Shown here one piece after another: positions 26,466 through 35,555 of a DNA stretch of 64,000 nt. A program made the translations under genes and the position numbers. This stretch comes from Agromyces humatus (GTDB lineage Bacteria; Actinomycetota; Actinomycetes; Actinomycetales; Microbacteriaceae), in NCBI RefSeq assembly GCF_021228295.1, contig NZ_JAJQPD010000001.1:310001-374000 (forward strand), in the 5' to 3' direction. The notes under the pieces were generated by a model that was not told where the DNA came from, did not search any database, and saw only the letters and a program-made list of their open reading frames with translations. The first letter of the stretch is position 1; each line of letters starts with the position of its first letter.

Positions 26466-28166
26466 GTGAGTGCTGCTTCCGAGTCCGTCCTCCTCTCGGT
26501 CGTCATCCCGACGCACAACGTGCACCCGTGGATCCGCGAGACGCTCGGCTCGGTGCTCGCGCAAGACATCGCCGACATGGAAGTGATCGTGGTCGACGAC
26601 CACTCCACCGATGACACCGTCGAGGTCGTGCGACACATCGCCCGCGCAGATGATCGCGTACACATCATCGAGGCGACGCGTCGAGGCGGCGGATCCGCGC
26701 GCAACACCGGCGTCGCACAAGCCCGCGGGCGCTACCTGATCTTCTGCGACGGCGACGACATCGTCCCTGACGGCGCGTATCGTGCACTCGTCGACAGCCT
26801 CGAGGCGTCGGGATCCGACATCGCATTCGGCGACTACCTCAAGTTTTCCCCGAACCAGACCTGGCGCCCGACGGCGAACTGGCCTGCCTACGCCGTCGCG
26901 CGGCAGGCGTTCACCGCCGCCGAGGAGCCGTCGCTGCTCTATGGGCGCGCGTGCTGGAACAAGGCGTTCCGGCGATCGTTCTGGACGGCGATCGGCGTCC
27001 AGTTCCCCGATGTTCCGCGTTCGAACGACATCGTTCCGATGACCACGGCCTACTTGCGCGCGAACTCGATCGACATGGTCGATCACGTCGTGTACCTGTA
27101 CCGCGAGAGGCAGGGCGCGACCTCGATGTCGGCGAAGGCCGACTCGGCGGCGTCGTTCCTCAGCTACCTGGACCAGGAGGTTCAGTGCGCGGAACTCGTC
27201 GCGTCCGCGGACTCGCCGGCGCTCAGCGCCGCGTACGCGAGCCTGATCTACGACCGCGACGGTTGGGTGCATCTCGCGCAGTACCTGAGATCCGAGGCCC
27301 GTGAGGGTGACGACGATGACGCGGTGCGTGCCGCGCTCGATCGACTCCTGCAGGCGACGCGACGGGGCATCGATCGTTCCCTGGCCGCCCAGAAACGCAT
27401 CGTCTTCGAGTTGACGCTTGCGGGTGAGACCGACGACGCCGCGGCGCTCGCCCGTGCGGTCACCGGGTACCGTCCCGATATCGGCGTCGAACTCGCCGAC
27501 TGGTACCGCTTCCTGCGGATGCGTTCGGAGGCGGGCGAGTCGGTGCTGCGCGACGAACCCTGGCTCGTGCGCCTGCTCGCCGAGACGCTCGCGACGGGCA
27601 TCCTGAACGGCTCCGAGGAGTCGGATCCGATCGTCGCAGAAGTCGCCGCGTACGCGGCGGGTCATGAGCCAGGCGTGCTCGACGACGCACCCGAATTCCA
27701 TGTCGCGCCGGCTGCGTCGACGCTCGTGACGGACTTCAGCGCGTCGCGGGCGATCCGTGGGCGTATCGTCGCCCTCGCGTCGGGTCGGCGCCTCGAGATC
27801 GCCGTCGACACGCCCCACGCCGGAAGCGCGACCGTCGTCTTGCTCGAACCGCGGACCGGCGCCATCGTGCGACCCGATGCGCAGTCGTCGACCGGCCGAG
27901 TGGTCTCGGCGCGATTCGCTCCGCGCTCGCTTCCGCCCGGTTCACGCGTCATCGTCGCGCTGCAGGATGCGTCGTCCGATGGGATGCACGTCGTGCGATT
28001 CTTCACCGATGTGCCCGCATACAGCAGGTTCGACCGCTTCGAACTCGTGCGTCGGCGAGACACCCTCGAGCTTCGTCGCCGGGGGCACTGGCTGACCCGA
28101 GCCGGTGGAAAGGGGCTTCGGCTCGTCAGGCGGCGGCTTCGGCGGCCGGCGTCGACGAAGCCGTGA
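26466..28166 (+). CDS. Glycosyltransferase family 2
   Basis: Protein of 566 residues. Residues 9-230 are a GT-A domain with VVIPTHNVHPWIRETLGSV, the nucleotide-binding VVDDHSTDDT and the DxD-type FCDGDDIV (about 96-103). Residues 240-420 are helical and residues 420-566 include a beta-rich segment. The GTG start was chosen because the catalytic domain begins there and a -10 hexamer lies 8 bases upstream; the long open frame before it is antisense to the neighbouring glycosyltransferase. It converges with the glycosyltransferase ending at 28126, overlapping by 41 bases. Role in surface glycan synthesis is inferred. Confidence 0.85.
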   Translation: MSAASESVLLSVVIPTHNVHPWIRETLGSVLAQDIADMEVIVVDDHSTDDTVEVVRHIARADDRVHIIEATRRGGGSARNTGVAQARGRYLIFCDGDDIVPDGAYRALVDSLEASGSDIAFGDYLKFSPNQTWRPTANWPAYAVARQAFTAAEEPSLLYGRACWNKAFRRSFWTAIGVQFPDVPRSNDIVPMTTAYLRANSIDMVDHVVYLYRERQGATSMSAKADSAASFLSYLDQEVQCAELVASADSPALSAAYASLIYDRDGWVHLAQYLRSEAREGDDDDAVRAALDRLLQATRRGIDRSLAAQKRIVFELTLAGETDDAAALARAVTGYRPDIGVELADWYRFLRMRSEAGESVLRDEPWLVRLLAETLATGILNGSEESDPIVAEVAAYAAGHEPGVLDDAPEFHVAPAASTLVTDFSASRAIRGRIVALASGRRLEIAVDTPHAGSATVVLLEPRTGAIVRPDAQSSTGRVVSARFAPRSLPPGSRVIVALQDASSDGMHVVRFFTDVPAYSRFDRFELVRRRDTLELRRRGHWLTRAGGKGLRLVRRRLRRPASTKP

Positions 28167-29223
28167 GCTCGTCGAGGAGCGCACGGTACGACTCGGAGAC
28201 CTTCCACGGCGAGAACCGTGCATTGAACACGTCGAAGTCCGATGCATCGACAGGGGTCTGCAGTGATCGCTCGATCGCAGCCGTGAGCGACCCGACCGGG
28301 TCGCTCGTGTCGAAGAAGTCCACCCACGCCTGATCGCTGAACTGCTCGACGAGGTGGGGCTCGCCGGGCAGCACGACGGGCACCTCGAAGGCGGACGCGA
28401 GATGCACGCTCCCCGAGTTGAGGATCGCCCGATACGGGAACACCGCGAGGTTCGCTGCACCGAACCAGGTGGCGATCTCGCTGTCGTGGACATAGTCGAA
28501 CCGCGCCACGACGTCGACGGCGGGATTGAGCGTCGCATCGATGATCGCTTTCGCCTCGGCGTCGGCCGAACCCGCGAGCAGCAGCGTCGGCGACCCCCCG
28601 TCACGCTCGCTGAGGCCGTTCATCGCGGTGATCAACAGATCGAGACCCTTGTAGGGCCGCATCTGGCCGAGGAAGAGCACGGCCGGCCTTGCCGGATCTG
28701 CGCCGAGCTGCCGGCGCGCCTCATCGGTCGCGACCGGCGCGCCATACACGCCGACATAGCTCGGATGCGGGATCTGACGGATCCGTTCGCCCGGCAGCTC
28801 GCAGATTCCCGCGAGCGCGTCGGGTGTGTGCGGCGACATGGTGTGGATCGCATCTACGGTCTGAGCGAGCGTGCGATAGAGCTCGACCTCGGGCTCTCGG
28901 TAGGCCAGTTCGTGCGGCAGGTGGTTGTGGATCGTCCAGACGAGCTTGACTCCGCGGTCGCGAAGTCGCGAAAGCAGGCGGACCAGCTCCCCGAGCGTCG
29001 CGCGGGCATCGGCGTCGTCGGCCTCCTCCTGCAGCAGGGGCGAGGTCCAGTGCAGGTGCAGGATGTCGCCCCGATCGAGGTGCTTCGCAAGGGCGAAGAG
29101 CTCGTTGCGGTGCTTGACGCCGATGAACTCGCGGCCCGACGCTCGCGGCGCGAGGCTCATGAGGTTCAGGTAGGGATTATCCGTCCACGCCGGGAAGACG
29201 AGAACTCGTTGGGGCTTGCGCAC
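28126..29223 (-). CDS. Glycosyltransferase family 4-like
   Basis: GT-B glycosyltransferase of 365 residues. The N-terminal domain begins RVLVFPAWTDNPYLNLM and includes a conserved LHLHWTSP segment. The C-terminal domain has the donor-binding pattern PAVLFLGQMRPYKGLDLLI, then FPYRAILNSGSVHLASAFEVPVV. The GTG at 29223 was chosen since TACGAT lies 9 bases upstream and the fold begins there; the open frame continues to 29397 but would overlap the divergent acetyltransferase. Homologues act on mannose, glucose or other sugars in exopolysaccharide synthesis. Substrate is unknown. Confidence 0.85.
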   Translation of the reverse strand: MRKPQRVLVFPAWTDNPYLNLMSLAPRASGREFIGVKHRNELFALAKHLDRGDILHLHWTSPLLQEEADDADARATLGELVRLLSRLRDRGVKLVWTIHNHLPHELAYREPEVELYRTLAQTVDAIHTMSPHTPDALAGICELPGERIRQIPHPSYVGVYGAPVATDEARRQLGADPARPAVLFLGQMRPYKGLDLLITAMNGLSERDGGSPTLLLAGSADAEAKAIIDATLNPAVDVVARFDYVHDSEIATWFGAANLAVFPYRAILNSGSVHLASAFEVPVVLPGEPHLVEQFSDQAWVDFFDTSDPVGSLTAAIERSLQTPVDASDFDVFNARFSPWKVSESYRALLDELTASSTPAAEAAA

Positions 29224-29231
29224 GAGACGCC

Positions 29232-29237
29232 ATCGTA
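29232..29237 (-). promoter_or_regulatory. Candidate -10 element (leaderless start at 29223)
   Basis: TACGAT on the minus strand ends 9 bases before the GTG at 29223 and has no Shine-Dalgarno sequence between. Confidence 0.45.
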
Positions 29238-29305
29238 CCCGCAGCGCATCGGCGGCGGTGGCCTGGTGAGCGGCCTGCCTGGCGCTACTGCCGACGATCG
29301 CTTGG

Positions 29306-29311
29306 CACAAT
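29306..29311 (+). promoter_or_regulatory. Candidate -10 element (leaderless start at 29318)
   Basis: CACAAT ends 7 bases before the GTG at 29318. Confidence 0.4.
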
Positions 29312-29317
29312 GTCGGA

Positions 29318-29764
29318 GTGAGTACGCACATCGGAACCGACTGCCGCATCGACCCTCGGGTGGAGATGAATGGCGAGGTCCGCATCGGCGACCGCACGAC
29401 GATCTACCGCGGCGGCGAACTGCTCGGTCCGGTCACGATCGGCAGCGATGTGTTCATCAATCGCGATGTGTACATTCGCCCGCAGACGACGATCGGCGAT
29501 CGCGTGAACATCGGGCCGTTCGTGCGGCTCGTCACCGACACGCATGAGATCGGAACGCACGAGAAGCGCGCGGGGGCGGGAACCAATGCGCCGATCTCGA
29601 TCGGCGCCGGCACTTGGATCGGCGCGGGCGCGATCATCGTCGGTGGCGTAACGATCGGCGCCGGCGCGGTAATCGCCGCCGGCGCCGTGGTCACGACCGA
29701 CGTGCCCGATGACGTGATCGTGGGTGGGGTGCCCGCGCGGGTGATTCGCACACTCGATTCATAG
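29318..29764 (+). CDS. Hexapeptide-repeat (left-handed beta-helix) acetyltransferase
   Basis: Protein of 148 residues, nearly all of it I/V-G-x-x-x-x hexapeptide turns ([42 protein letters not shown]). The His of DTHEIG near residue 76 is at the position of the catalytic His in xenobiotic/maltose/NodL-type acetyltransferases. It probably transfers acetyl from acetyl-CoA to a sugar. Length is short for the family and there is no N-terminal extra domain. It is divergent from the glycosyltransferase at 29223 and convergent with manA. The acceptor is unknown. Confidence 0.85.
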   Translation: MSTHIGTDCRIDPRVEMNGEVRIGDRTTIYRGGELLGPVTIGSDVFINRDVYIRPQTTIGDRVNIGPFVRLVTDTHEIGTHEKRAGAGTNAPISIGAGTWIGAGAIIVGGVTIGAGAVIAAGAVVTTDVPDDVIVGGVPARVIRTLDS

Positions 29765-29810
29765 CGAGCGGCCGGCGCGTGTCGATCTGCTTCGGTCGGC
29801 GGTCGCGACC

Positions 29811-31049
29811 CTACGCGCCGGTCGGTGCTGTCGTCGCGATCCAGAGCCCCCCCGACCCGTGCACGGTCAGGGCACCCTCGTCGGGGGTCACGAACGCCGC
29901 TCCGCCCCGGGCCAGCGTGATCGAGCCGTGAGCGCCGGCGACCTCCACGTCGCCCTCGGCGAGGAGGATCGAGGGACCGCGCACAGGCACCACAGCTGCG
30001 GCGGACCCGGCATCCACTCGATAGAGGGCGAAATCGGGCACCTCGGGGCGGTAGCCGACGACGCCCGGCGCAACACTGCTCGCGGTCAGGTACGGCGGTT
30101 CGATCGGTGTGAAGTCGAGCACTTCGAGGAGCTCGCCGACGTCGACGTGCTTGGGAGTGAGGCCGCCGCGCAGCACGTTGTCGCTCGCGGCCATGAGCTC
30201 GATGCCGAGCCCCTCGAGGTACGCGTGGATGTTGCCGGCAGCGAGGTAGAGCGCTTCGCCGCGCTTCAGGCGAACCCTGTTGAGCAGCAGCGAGATGACG
30301 ATCCCCGCGTCGCCTGGGTAGAACTCCGAGAGCAGGCCGACCGTCTCGAACGACAGCGCGAATTCCGAGTCACGTGCCGTCTCGGTTGAGGCGAGTGCCA
30401 CGACCCGCTCGATGACCCACGCAGACTCTCCGGTGTCTTCGCCTCGCCCATCGCGCAGCAGCCAGTCAACGGTCGTGCGAAGCGGGTCGTCGCCTGCGAG
30501 ATGCGAGTCGAGGAGGTCGAGCGCTCCAGGTTCGGGTGCCGCGCTCGCGGCGTCGGCGGCGCGGAGCACCGCCATCATCCCCCGAACCTGATCGAGTGGA
30601 CGGAACCCCGACAGCGCGTCGAAGGTCTCACTCACCGCGACGATGAGTTCGGGCTTGTGGAACGGGTCTTTGTAGTTGCGGTCGTATGCCCCGATCGGCA
30701 CGCCCTCGGACTCCTCGCGCTCGAAGCCGGCGCGCGCCTGCTGCGGAGTCGGGTGGGCCTGCAACGAGAGCGGCTCAGCCGCCGCCAGGACCTTCAGGAG
30801 GAACGGCAGGCGCGCCCGCTCGGCGAGCCGAGCGCCGAGCGCGGTGCCCGGATCCGCCGCGATCCATTGCGCGAGATCTGGATGGCCGACGGATGTCGCG
30901 TCGACGATCTTCGCGGGCGAACCCGCGTGTGCCCCGAGCCAGAGTTCGGCCTCGGGGTCGCCCGAAGGCTGCACACCTCGGTACGCGGCGATGGCGTCGC
31001 GTGAACCCCACGCATAGTCTCGCGGAGCGTTGTCGATCGCCACAAACAT
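29811..31049 (-). CDS. manA: Mannose-6-phosphate isomerase, class I
   Basis: Zinc-dependent cupin isomerase that converts fructose-6-phosphate to mannose-6-phosphate, the substrate of the phosphomannomutase at 12318-13751. The protein is 412 residues. Visible motifs are the N-terminal YAWGSRDAI, the zinc-site SLQAHP with His117 and the Gln before it, a KPELI segment near residue 151, and the signature GNIHAYLEGLGIELMAASDNVLRGGLTPKHVDV in the second half. Divergent from the acyl-CoA dehydrogenase with about 100 bases between starts. Together with manB and galE it ties this region to sugar-nucleotide supply. Confidence 0.95.
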   Translation of the reverse strand: MFVAIDNAPRDYAWGSRDAIAAYRGVQPSGDPEAELWLGAHAGSPAKIVDATSVGHPDLAQWIAADPGTALGARLAERARLPFLLKVLAAAEPLSLQAHPTPQQARAGFEREESEGVPIGAYDRNYKDPFHKPELIVAVSETFDALSGFRPLDQVRGMMAVLRAADAASAAPEPGALDLLDSHLAGDDPLRTTVDWLLRDGRGEDTGESAWVIERVVALASTETARDSEFALSFETVGLLSEFYPGDAGIVISLLLNRVRLKRGEALYLAAGNIHAYLEGLGIELMAASDNVLRGGLTPKHVDVGELLEVLDFTPIEPPYLTASSVAPGVVGYRPEVPDFALYRVDAGSAAAVVPVRGPSILLAEGDVEVAGAHGSITLARGGAAFVTPDEGALTVHGSGGLWIATTAPTGA

Positions 31050-31153
31050 CGGGGAAGGTCCTCTCGTCAGCTTGGATCCAACGTACCAACGGCTTCACCG
31101 TCCGCCGGCCCCGAACCTAGGCTCGGGGCATCCGACGATCTATTGGAGCAGTC

Positions 31154-32332
31154 ATGTCCTTCGAACCGCTCGCCAGCGATTTCTATGCCTACGGATCCCT
31201 TCTCGCCGATCCCGAGAAGGAGGCGCTTGCGAAGCTTCGCGCGTGGCTCGAAACCGAGGTCAAGCCGCTCGCCAACGAGTACTGGGACCGCGCGGAGTTC
31301 CCGATGCAGATCGTGAAGCCGCTCGCCGATCTCGGCGCGCTCTCGTATGCCTGGGACGAGACGAAGCCGTTCGAGAACTCCGCCGTGTTCCGTGGATTCG
31401 TGCAACTCGAGCTCGCGCGCGTCGATGCCTCGGTCGCCACCTTCGTGGGCGTGCAGAACGGCCTCGCCACGGGATCGATCAGTGTCTGCGGTTCGAAGGA
31501 GCAGCGTGATGAGTGGATCCCGAGGCTTGCGAGCGGCGAGACGATCGGCGCATTCGGCTTGACCGAGCCCCTCTCGGGGTCGGACTCGTCGCAGGGACTG
31601 CGCACCACCGCGAAGCGCGAGGGCGACAACTGGGTGATCAACGGCTCGAAGCGCTGGATCGGCAACGCCACGTTCTCGGACATCACGATCATCTGGGCGA
31701 AGGACGTCGAGGACAGCCAGGTCAAGGGCTTCATCGTCCCCACCTCGACGCCCGGGTACACCGCGACGAAGATCGAGCGCAAGACCAGCCTCCGCATCGT
31801 GCAGAATGCCGACATCGCCCTCGAGAACGTCGTGGTGCCCGAGACGTTGCGCCTGCAGAACGCCAACTCGTTCCGCGACACTGCGAGCGTGCTTCGCCTC
31901 ACCCGCGCCGAAGTCGCATGGGCCGCGGTGGGTACGGCGATCGGCGCGTACGAGGCGGCGGTCGCGTACGCCGGCGAACGCGTGCAGTTCGGCACGACCA
32001 TCGGCTCGCACCAGCTGATTCAGGACCTGCTGGTCAAGAGCCTCGGCAACATCACGGCCTCGCTGGGAATGGTCGTCCGTGTCAGCGAGATGCTCGACCG
32101 CGGCGAGCAGCGTGACGAGCACTCGGCCCTCGCGAAGGCGTATGCCACCGCTCGCATGCGCGAGACGGTGGCATGGGCGCGCGAGGTGTGCGGCGGCAAC
32201 GGCATCGTGCTCGACTACGACGTCGCCCGCTTCTTCGCCGACGCTGAAGCCCTCTACTCGTACGAGGGCACCCGTGAGATGAACACCCTCATCGTCGGGC
32301 GGAAGATCACGGGCAGAGCAGCGTTCGTCTGA
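31154..32332 (+). CDS. Acyl-CoA dehydrogenase (glutaryl-CoA dehydrogenase-like)
   Basis: FAD-dependent acyl-CoA dehydrogenase of 392 residues. Typical motifs are FGLTEPLSGSD, the FAD-contacting IGNATFSD region and CGGNGI. The catalytic base is Glu371 in YEGTREMNTLIVGRKITG, the position used by glutaryl-CoA dehydrogenases. Whether it decarboxylates glutaryl-CoA or acts on another acyl-CoA is not settled. A GGAGCAG motif lies about 5 bases before the ATG. Metabolically it is out of place between manA and glycosyltransferases; no electron-transfer or lysine-degradation genes are nearby. Confidence 0.9.
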   Translation: MSFEPLASDFYAYGSLLADPEKEALAKLRAWLETEVKPLANEYWDRAEFPMQIVKPLADLGALSYAWDETKPFENSAVFRGFVQLELARVDASVATFVGVQNGLATGSISVCGSKEQRDEWIPRLASGETIGAFGLTEPLSGSDSSQGLRTTAKREGDNWVINGSKRWIGNATFSDITIIWAKDVEDSQVKGFIVPTSTPGYTATKIERKTSLRIVQNADIALENVVVPETLRLQNANSFRDTASVLRLTRAEVAWAAVGTAIGAYEAAVAYAGERVQFGTTIGSHQLIQDLLVKSLGNITASLGMVVRVSEMLDRGEQRDEHSALAKAYATARMRETVAWAREVCGGNGIVLDYDVARFFADAEALYSYEGTREMNTLIVGRKITGRAAFV

Positions 32333-32348
32333 GACTCGCGAGCGCGAG

Positions 32349-35300
32349 CTAACGCTCGGCCCGAAGGCGTTGCGCCGCGGTGATGAGGTGCTCGGCTCTG
32401 GCATCGAAGGTGTGATGCTCGAGCACGTGCGATGAGCCTCGCATGAGGGTCTCGTCGTCAGGGCGCACATCGGCGCCGAACAATGCGTTCCTCAGCTCCT
32501 CGCGGTCGCCGACGACCTGGACGGATTCCCCGAAGAGCTCATCCAGACCCTCGACCTGATCGCTCACGACCCACGCCCCGGCGCCGACCGCATCGAAGAT
32601 GCGGTTCGAGATGAATCCCTGGTCGGCCATATCGCGCCAGTGATCGTTCAGCACGACGCGCGCCGACGCGTAGAACTCGCCGACCTGTTCACCGGCGAGT
32701 GAGGTGTCCTTGACGTTCGCTGCGTCGACCAACCCCTGCCAGCCGGGCCCGAAGATCGAGAGATCGGCACCGACGTCGTTCGCCCACCGCACGATGGGTC
32801 GGTAGGTGCGGCGCGTCGCACCGACGAAGAGCGTGTCGGATGACGCCCGTTCGGAGCGACGGGCCGGATTGAATCGCCGTGCGTTCGTCGCCTGGAGCAA
32901 TGGCAGCACCTCGCGGCCGAACCGGCGCGTCGCCTGCTCTGCCCAAGGAGAGCTCGCCGCATAGACGAGATCGTAGGTGTTGATCTCTTCAGCGGTCACC
33001 AGCTCGGGGTGCGAGATCACCCACATGATATTGACGGCGCCGGGTTGCGGTGCAACCTTGTCGAGTCCGCGCAGCACCAGAACGACGTCGTCGAGGTGGG
33101 CACTCGGCCGAGCGACTGCCTCACGGCGATCGACGTGGGCGAGGTGACCGCGTGCCCGGAGCGCCTCGGCGAGGTCTTCGGCGAAGAGCGTGTCACCCCA
33201 GGTATCGCCACGGACGCCCGCGGGAGCCGCGGTCTTGATGGCCCAGCGCTGCCTACGATCCGAGCGCTCGCGCACGACGATCGGGCCGCCTGCTCGCGCC
33301 AGGACCCCCGGCAACTGCTCGCCGACCTCGTGACCGCGCACCTCTGCGCCGAGCAGCGAGAACAAGCTGTGATCTGGGCTCGGAAGCAGCGCGCCATGGG
33401 CGTCGAGCAGACGCGCAGCGCCGAACCCCTCGAGGTTCGACCGAAGCTTCTGCTTGGGCCTGACCTGCGCTCGCGCCGTCGTGAGGGTCGACGACCGTGC
33501 ACCGATCGCCGCGAGCCGGATGCCAAGGTCGGCGTCGGCCAATGAGTTGCCGTACACCACATCGAACCCACGAGCCGCGATGAAACTCGTCGCCCGCACG
33601 AACAGCGCGAAGTCGGATGCAGCCGCCACATCGAGTTGCGCCCCCGCGAGGAGCGCATCCTCGACGGGATGTCCGCGAAGATTCGACCACGGCACCACGT
33701 ATGGTCCGCCGAATGCGATCCCTGCATTCTCGAGTGTTCCATCGGCGGCGATGATCAGCGGTTGCGCTGCGCCGAGGTCGGCGTGTTCGTCAAGTTCACG
33801 GCGAAGGCGCTGCAGCCAATCGCCGCTTCCGCGCAGGGCCGTCTCGAGGAAGCACACATACTGACCCGTCGAGTGCACGAACCCGGTATTCGCTTCGAGC
33901 GAGGTCGTATGCCGCCGCACGTGGTGCACCACCTTGATGCGCTCGTTGCCCGCGAATGCGCCCGCCATCGCGGTCGCGACCGCCCGCTTCGAGCCATTCG
34001 CCACAACGACGACTTCGATATCCTCGTCGGCGGCCTGCGCGAACAGGTCTGCGAGCGCCTCGAACAGCAGCACGACATGGTTGTCGCACCGCACGACCAC
34101 GCTCACTCGACCAGGGACACGTTCATCGCGGTGCGACTCGACGACATCCCACTCGCAGAGGAACTTCTCGAGGACCGCCTTCTCCCAGGTGGGGGATTCG
34201 GTCGTGCTGATGCGTTCGTCGCCGTCACCCATGTCGTCGTAGTGCACGCCGATGAACGGAATGAACTTCGGCTGGGCCAGTCGACTCAGGCGGAGGGCGA
34301 GGTCGTAGTCGACCCACCGCCGCAGCGACTCGTCGAATCCCCCGATCTCGTGCAAGAGGTCGGCTCGGACGACCAGCGCGTTCAGATCGACCGAGTTCCC
34401 GCCTTCGAGCAGCTGCTCGAATCCGTTCGTCTGGGCGCCCTGGTACAGGATCTTCGCGCTCCCCGCATGCCGGAGCAATGCGGTGTGCACGAACGGTTCG
34501 TCATGTCGTGACATCCAGCCGACCGCGACCTCGAGGAACTCCGGCGACCAGGCGTTGTCGGAGTCGAGGAACGCGACGACCTCGCCCCCGGCCTCACCGA
34601 TGCCGGTGTTGCGAGCGGCCGAGACTCCTCCCGATTCCCTCAGGACGACGCGAATCCGCGGCTCCAACGCGGCCCACTCGGCGAGCACCGCCGGCGTCGC
34701 GTCGACGGAACCGTCATCGACGATCACGAGCTCCCAGTTCGCATAGGTCTGGCGCTGCACCGATCGCACGGATTCGTCGAGCCGGTGGGCACGGTTCTTC
34801 ACCGGCATGATCACCGAGACGAGGGGTTCCACCTTCGGACGACTGCGCGCCTCAGCCCTGGACGACGCCAGGAAGGCGGCCGAACGCTCGACGTCGTCGG
34901 CTGACGCGGGCCGAAGGCGCGGCGCAAGATACTCCACTGCCTTCTGCAGCCGCACCGCCTCATCGATCAGTGCGCGCCGAACAGTTCGCCAGCGCCGGTC
35001 CCCGATCAGCGCTTCGATCTGGGGCGACACCGGAAGCAAGGTGTCGGGCCCGGCATTCGCGAGAAAGTGCTGCAGGGCCTGCAATGGCGTGCGGAAGCCT
35101 GCGCGAGTCTCACGCGCGTAACGCGCGGTGTCGAAGACCGGACTGACTTCGACCATCGGGATCGTGGCGTCGAACAGGATCGACAGCACGGCGGGGCCGC
35201 GTCGTCCGGCCTTCGACGCGAACCACTCGTTCTCGACGAGCGGCGACGGGACGAGGCCTGCCTTCGAACCCGTCGACACGTAGTGCTCGGCGACCTCGGC

Positions 35301-35537
35301 GTCGGTCGTGAAGACGCGTCCGGCTTGGGCGGAGTAGTACTCGCGATCGATCAGTCCGCTCGAGATGAGCCCATGTATACGCTGGCGTCGTCGAAGCGCG
35401 GCCTCGGCGGTCGGCCAACGACCGAGCTCGTTGGCGAAACGCTCGAAGTTCTCGCGCACGAACGGTTTGAGACGCGCAGGTACTCCTGCCGCAGCACGCC
35501 GTGCCGCGCCGCCGCGGCTGTCCTCGGTGGACATCAT
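32349..35537 (-). CDS. Multi-domain glycosyltransferase (two GT2 regions plus CgeB-like GT)
   Basis: Protein of 1062 residues with three apparent catalytic regions. Residues 1-235 are helical. A GT-A domain starts at about 238 (VSVIMPVKNRAHRLDESV) with VVIVDDGSVDATP and FLDSDNAW. A second GT-A-like region (about 495-700) starts VSVVVRCDNHVVLLFEALADLF but shows a weaker DxD. The last 280 residues resemble CgeB-type GT-B proteins (VMWVISHPELVT, then FISNRIFDAVGAGAWVVSD). Such enzymes build surface polysaccharides by adding several sugars. It sits 18 bases downstream of the next glycosyltransferase gene on the same strand, so they are probably one operon. Substrates are unknown. Confidence 0.85.
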   Translation of the reverse strand: MMSTEDSRGGAARRAAAGVPARLKPFVRENFERFANELGRWPTAEAALRRRQRIHGLISSGLIDREYYSAQAGRVFTTDAEVAEHYVSTGSKAGLVPSPLVENEWFASKAGRRGPAVLSILFDATIPMVEVSPVFDTARYARETRAGFRTPLQALQHFLANAGPDTLLPVSPQIEALIGDRRWRTVRRALIDEAVRLQKAVEYLAPRLRPASADDVERSAAFLASSRAEARSRPKVEPLVSVIMPVKNRAHRLDESVRSVQRQTYANWELVIVDDGSVDATPAVLAEWAALEPRIRVVLRESGGVSAARNTGIGEAGGEVVAFLDSDNAWSPEFLEVAVGWMSRHDEPFVHTALLRHAGSAKILYQGAQTNGFEQLLEGGNSVDLNALVVRADLLHEIGGFDESLRRWVDYDLALRLSRLAQPKFIPFIGVHYDDMGDGDERISTTESPTWEKAVLEKFLCEWDVVESHRDERVPGRVSVVVRCDNHVVLLFEALADLFAQAADEDIEVVVVANGSKRAVATAMAGAFAGNERIKVVHHVRRHTTSLEANTGFVHSTGQYVCFLETALRGSGDWLQRLRRELDEHADLGAAQPLIIAADGTLENAGIAFGGPYVVPWSNLRGHPVEDALLAGAQLDVAAASDFALFVRATSFIAARGFDVVYGNSLADADLGIRLAAIGARSSTLTTARAQVRPKQKLRSNLEGFGAARLLDAHGALLPSPDHSLFSLLGAEVRGHEVGEQLPGVLARAGGPIVVRERSDRRQRWAIKTAAPAGVRGDTWGDTLFAEDLAEALRARGHLAHVDRREAVARPSAHLDDVVLVLRGLDKVAPQPGAVNIMWVISHPELVTAEEINTYDLVYAASSPWAEQATRRFGREVLPLLQATNARRFNPARRSERASSDTLFVGATRRTYRPIVRWANDVGADLSIFGPGWQGLVDAANVKDTSLAGEQVGEFYASARVVLNDHWRDMADQGFISNRIFDAVGAGAWVVSDQVEGLDELFGESVQVVGDREELRNALFGADVRPDDETLMRGSSHVLEHHTFDARAEHLITAAQRLRAER

Positions 35538-35555
35538 TCGTTCATCCGTTCCGAT

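Noticed and set aside
28126-29397. Longer version of the glycosyltransferase starting at 29397
   Set aside because: It would run through the divergent acetyltransferase start; a -10 element and the start of the fold support the GTG at 29223.
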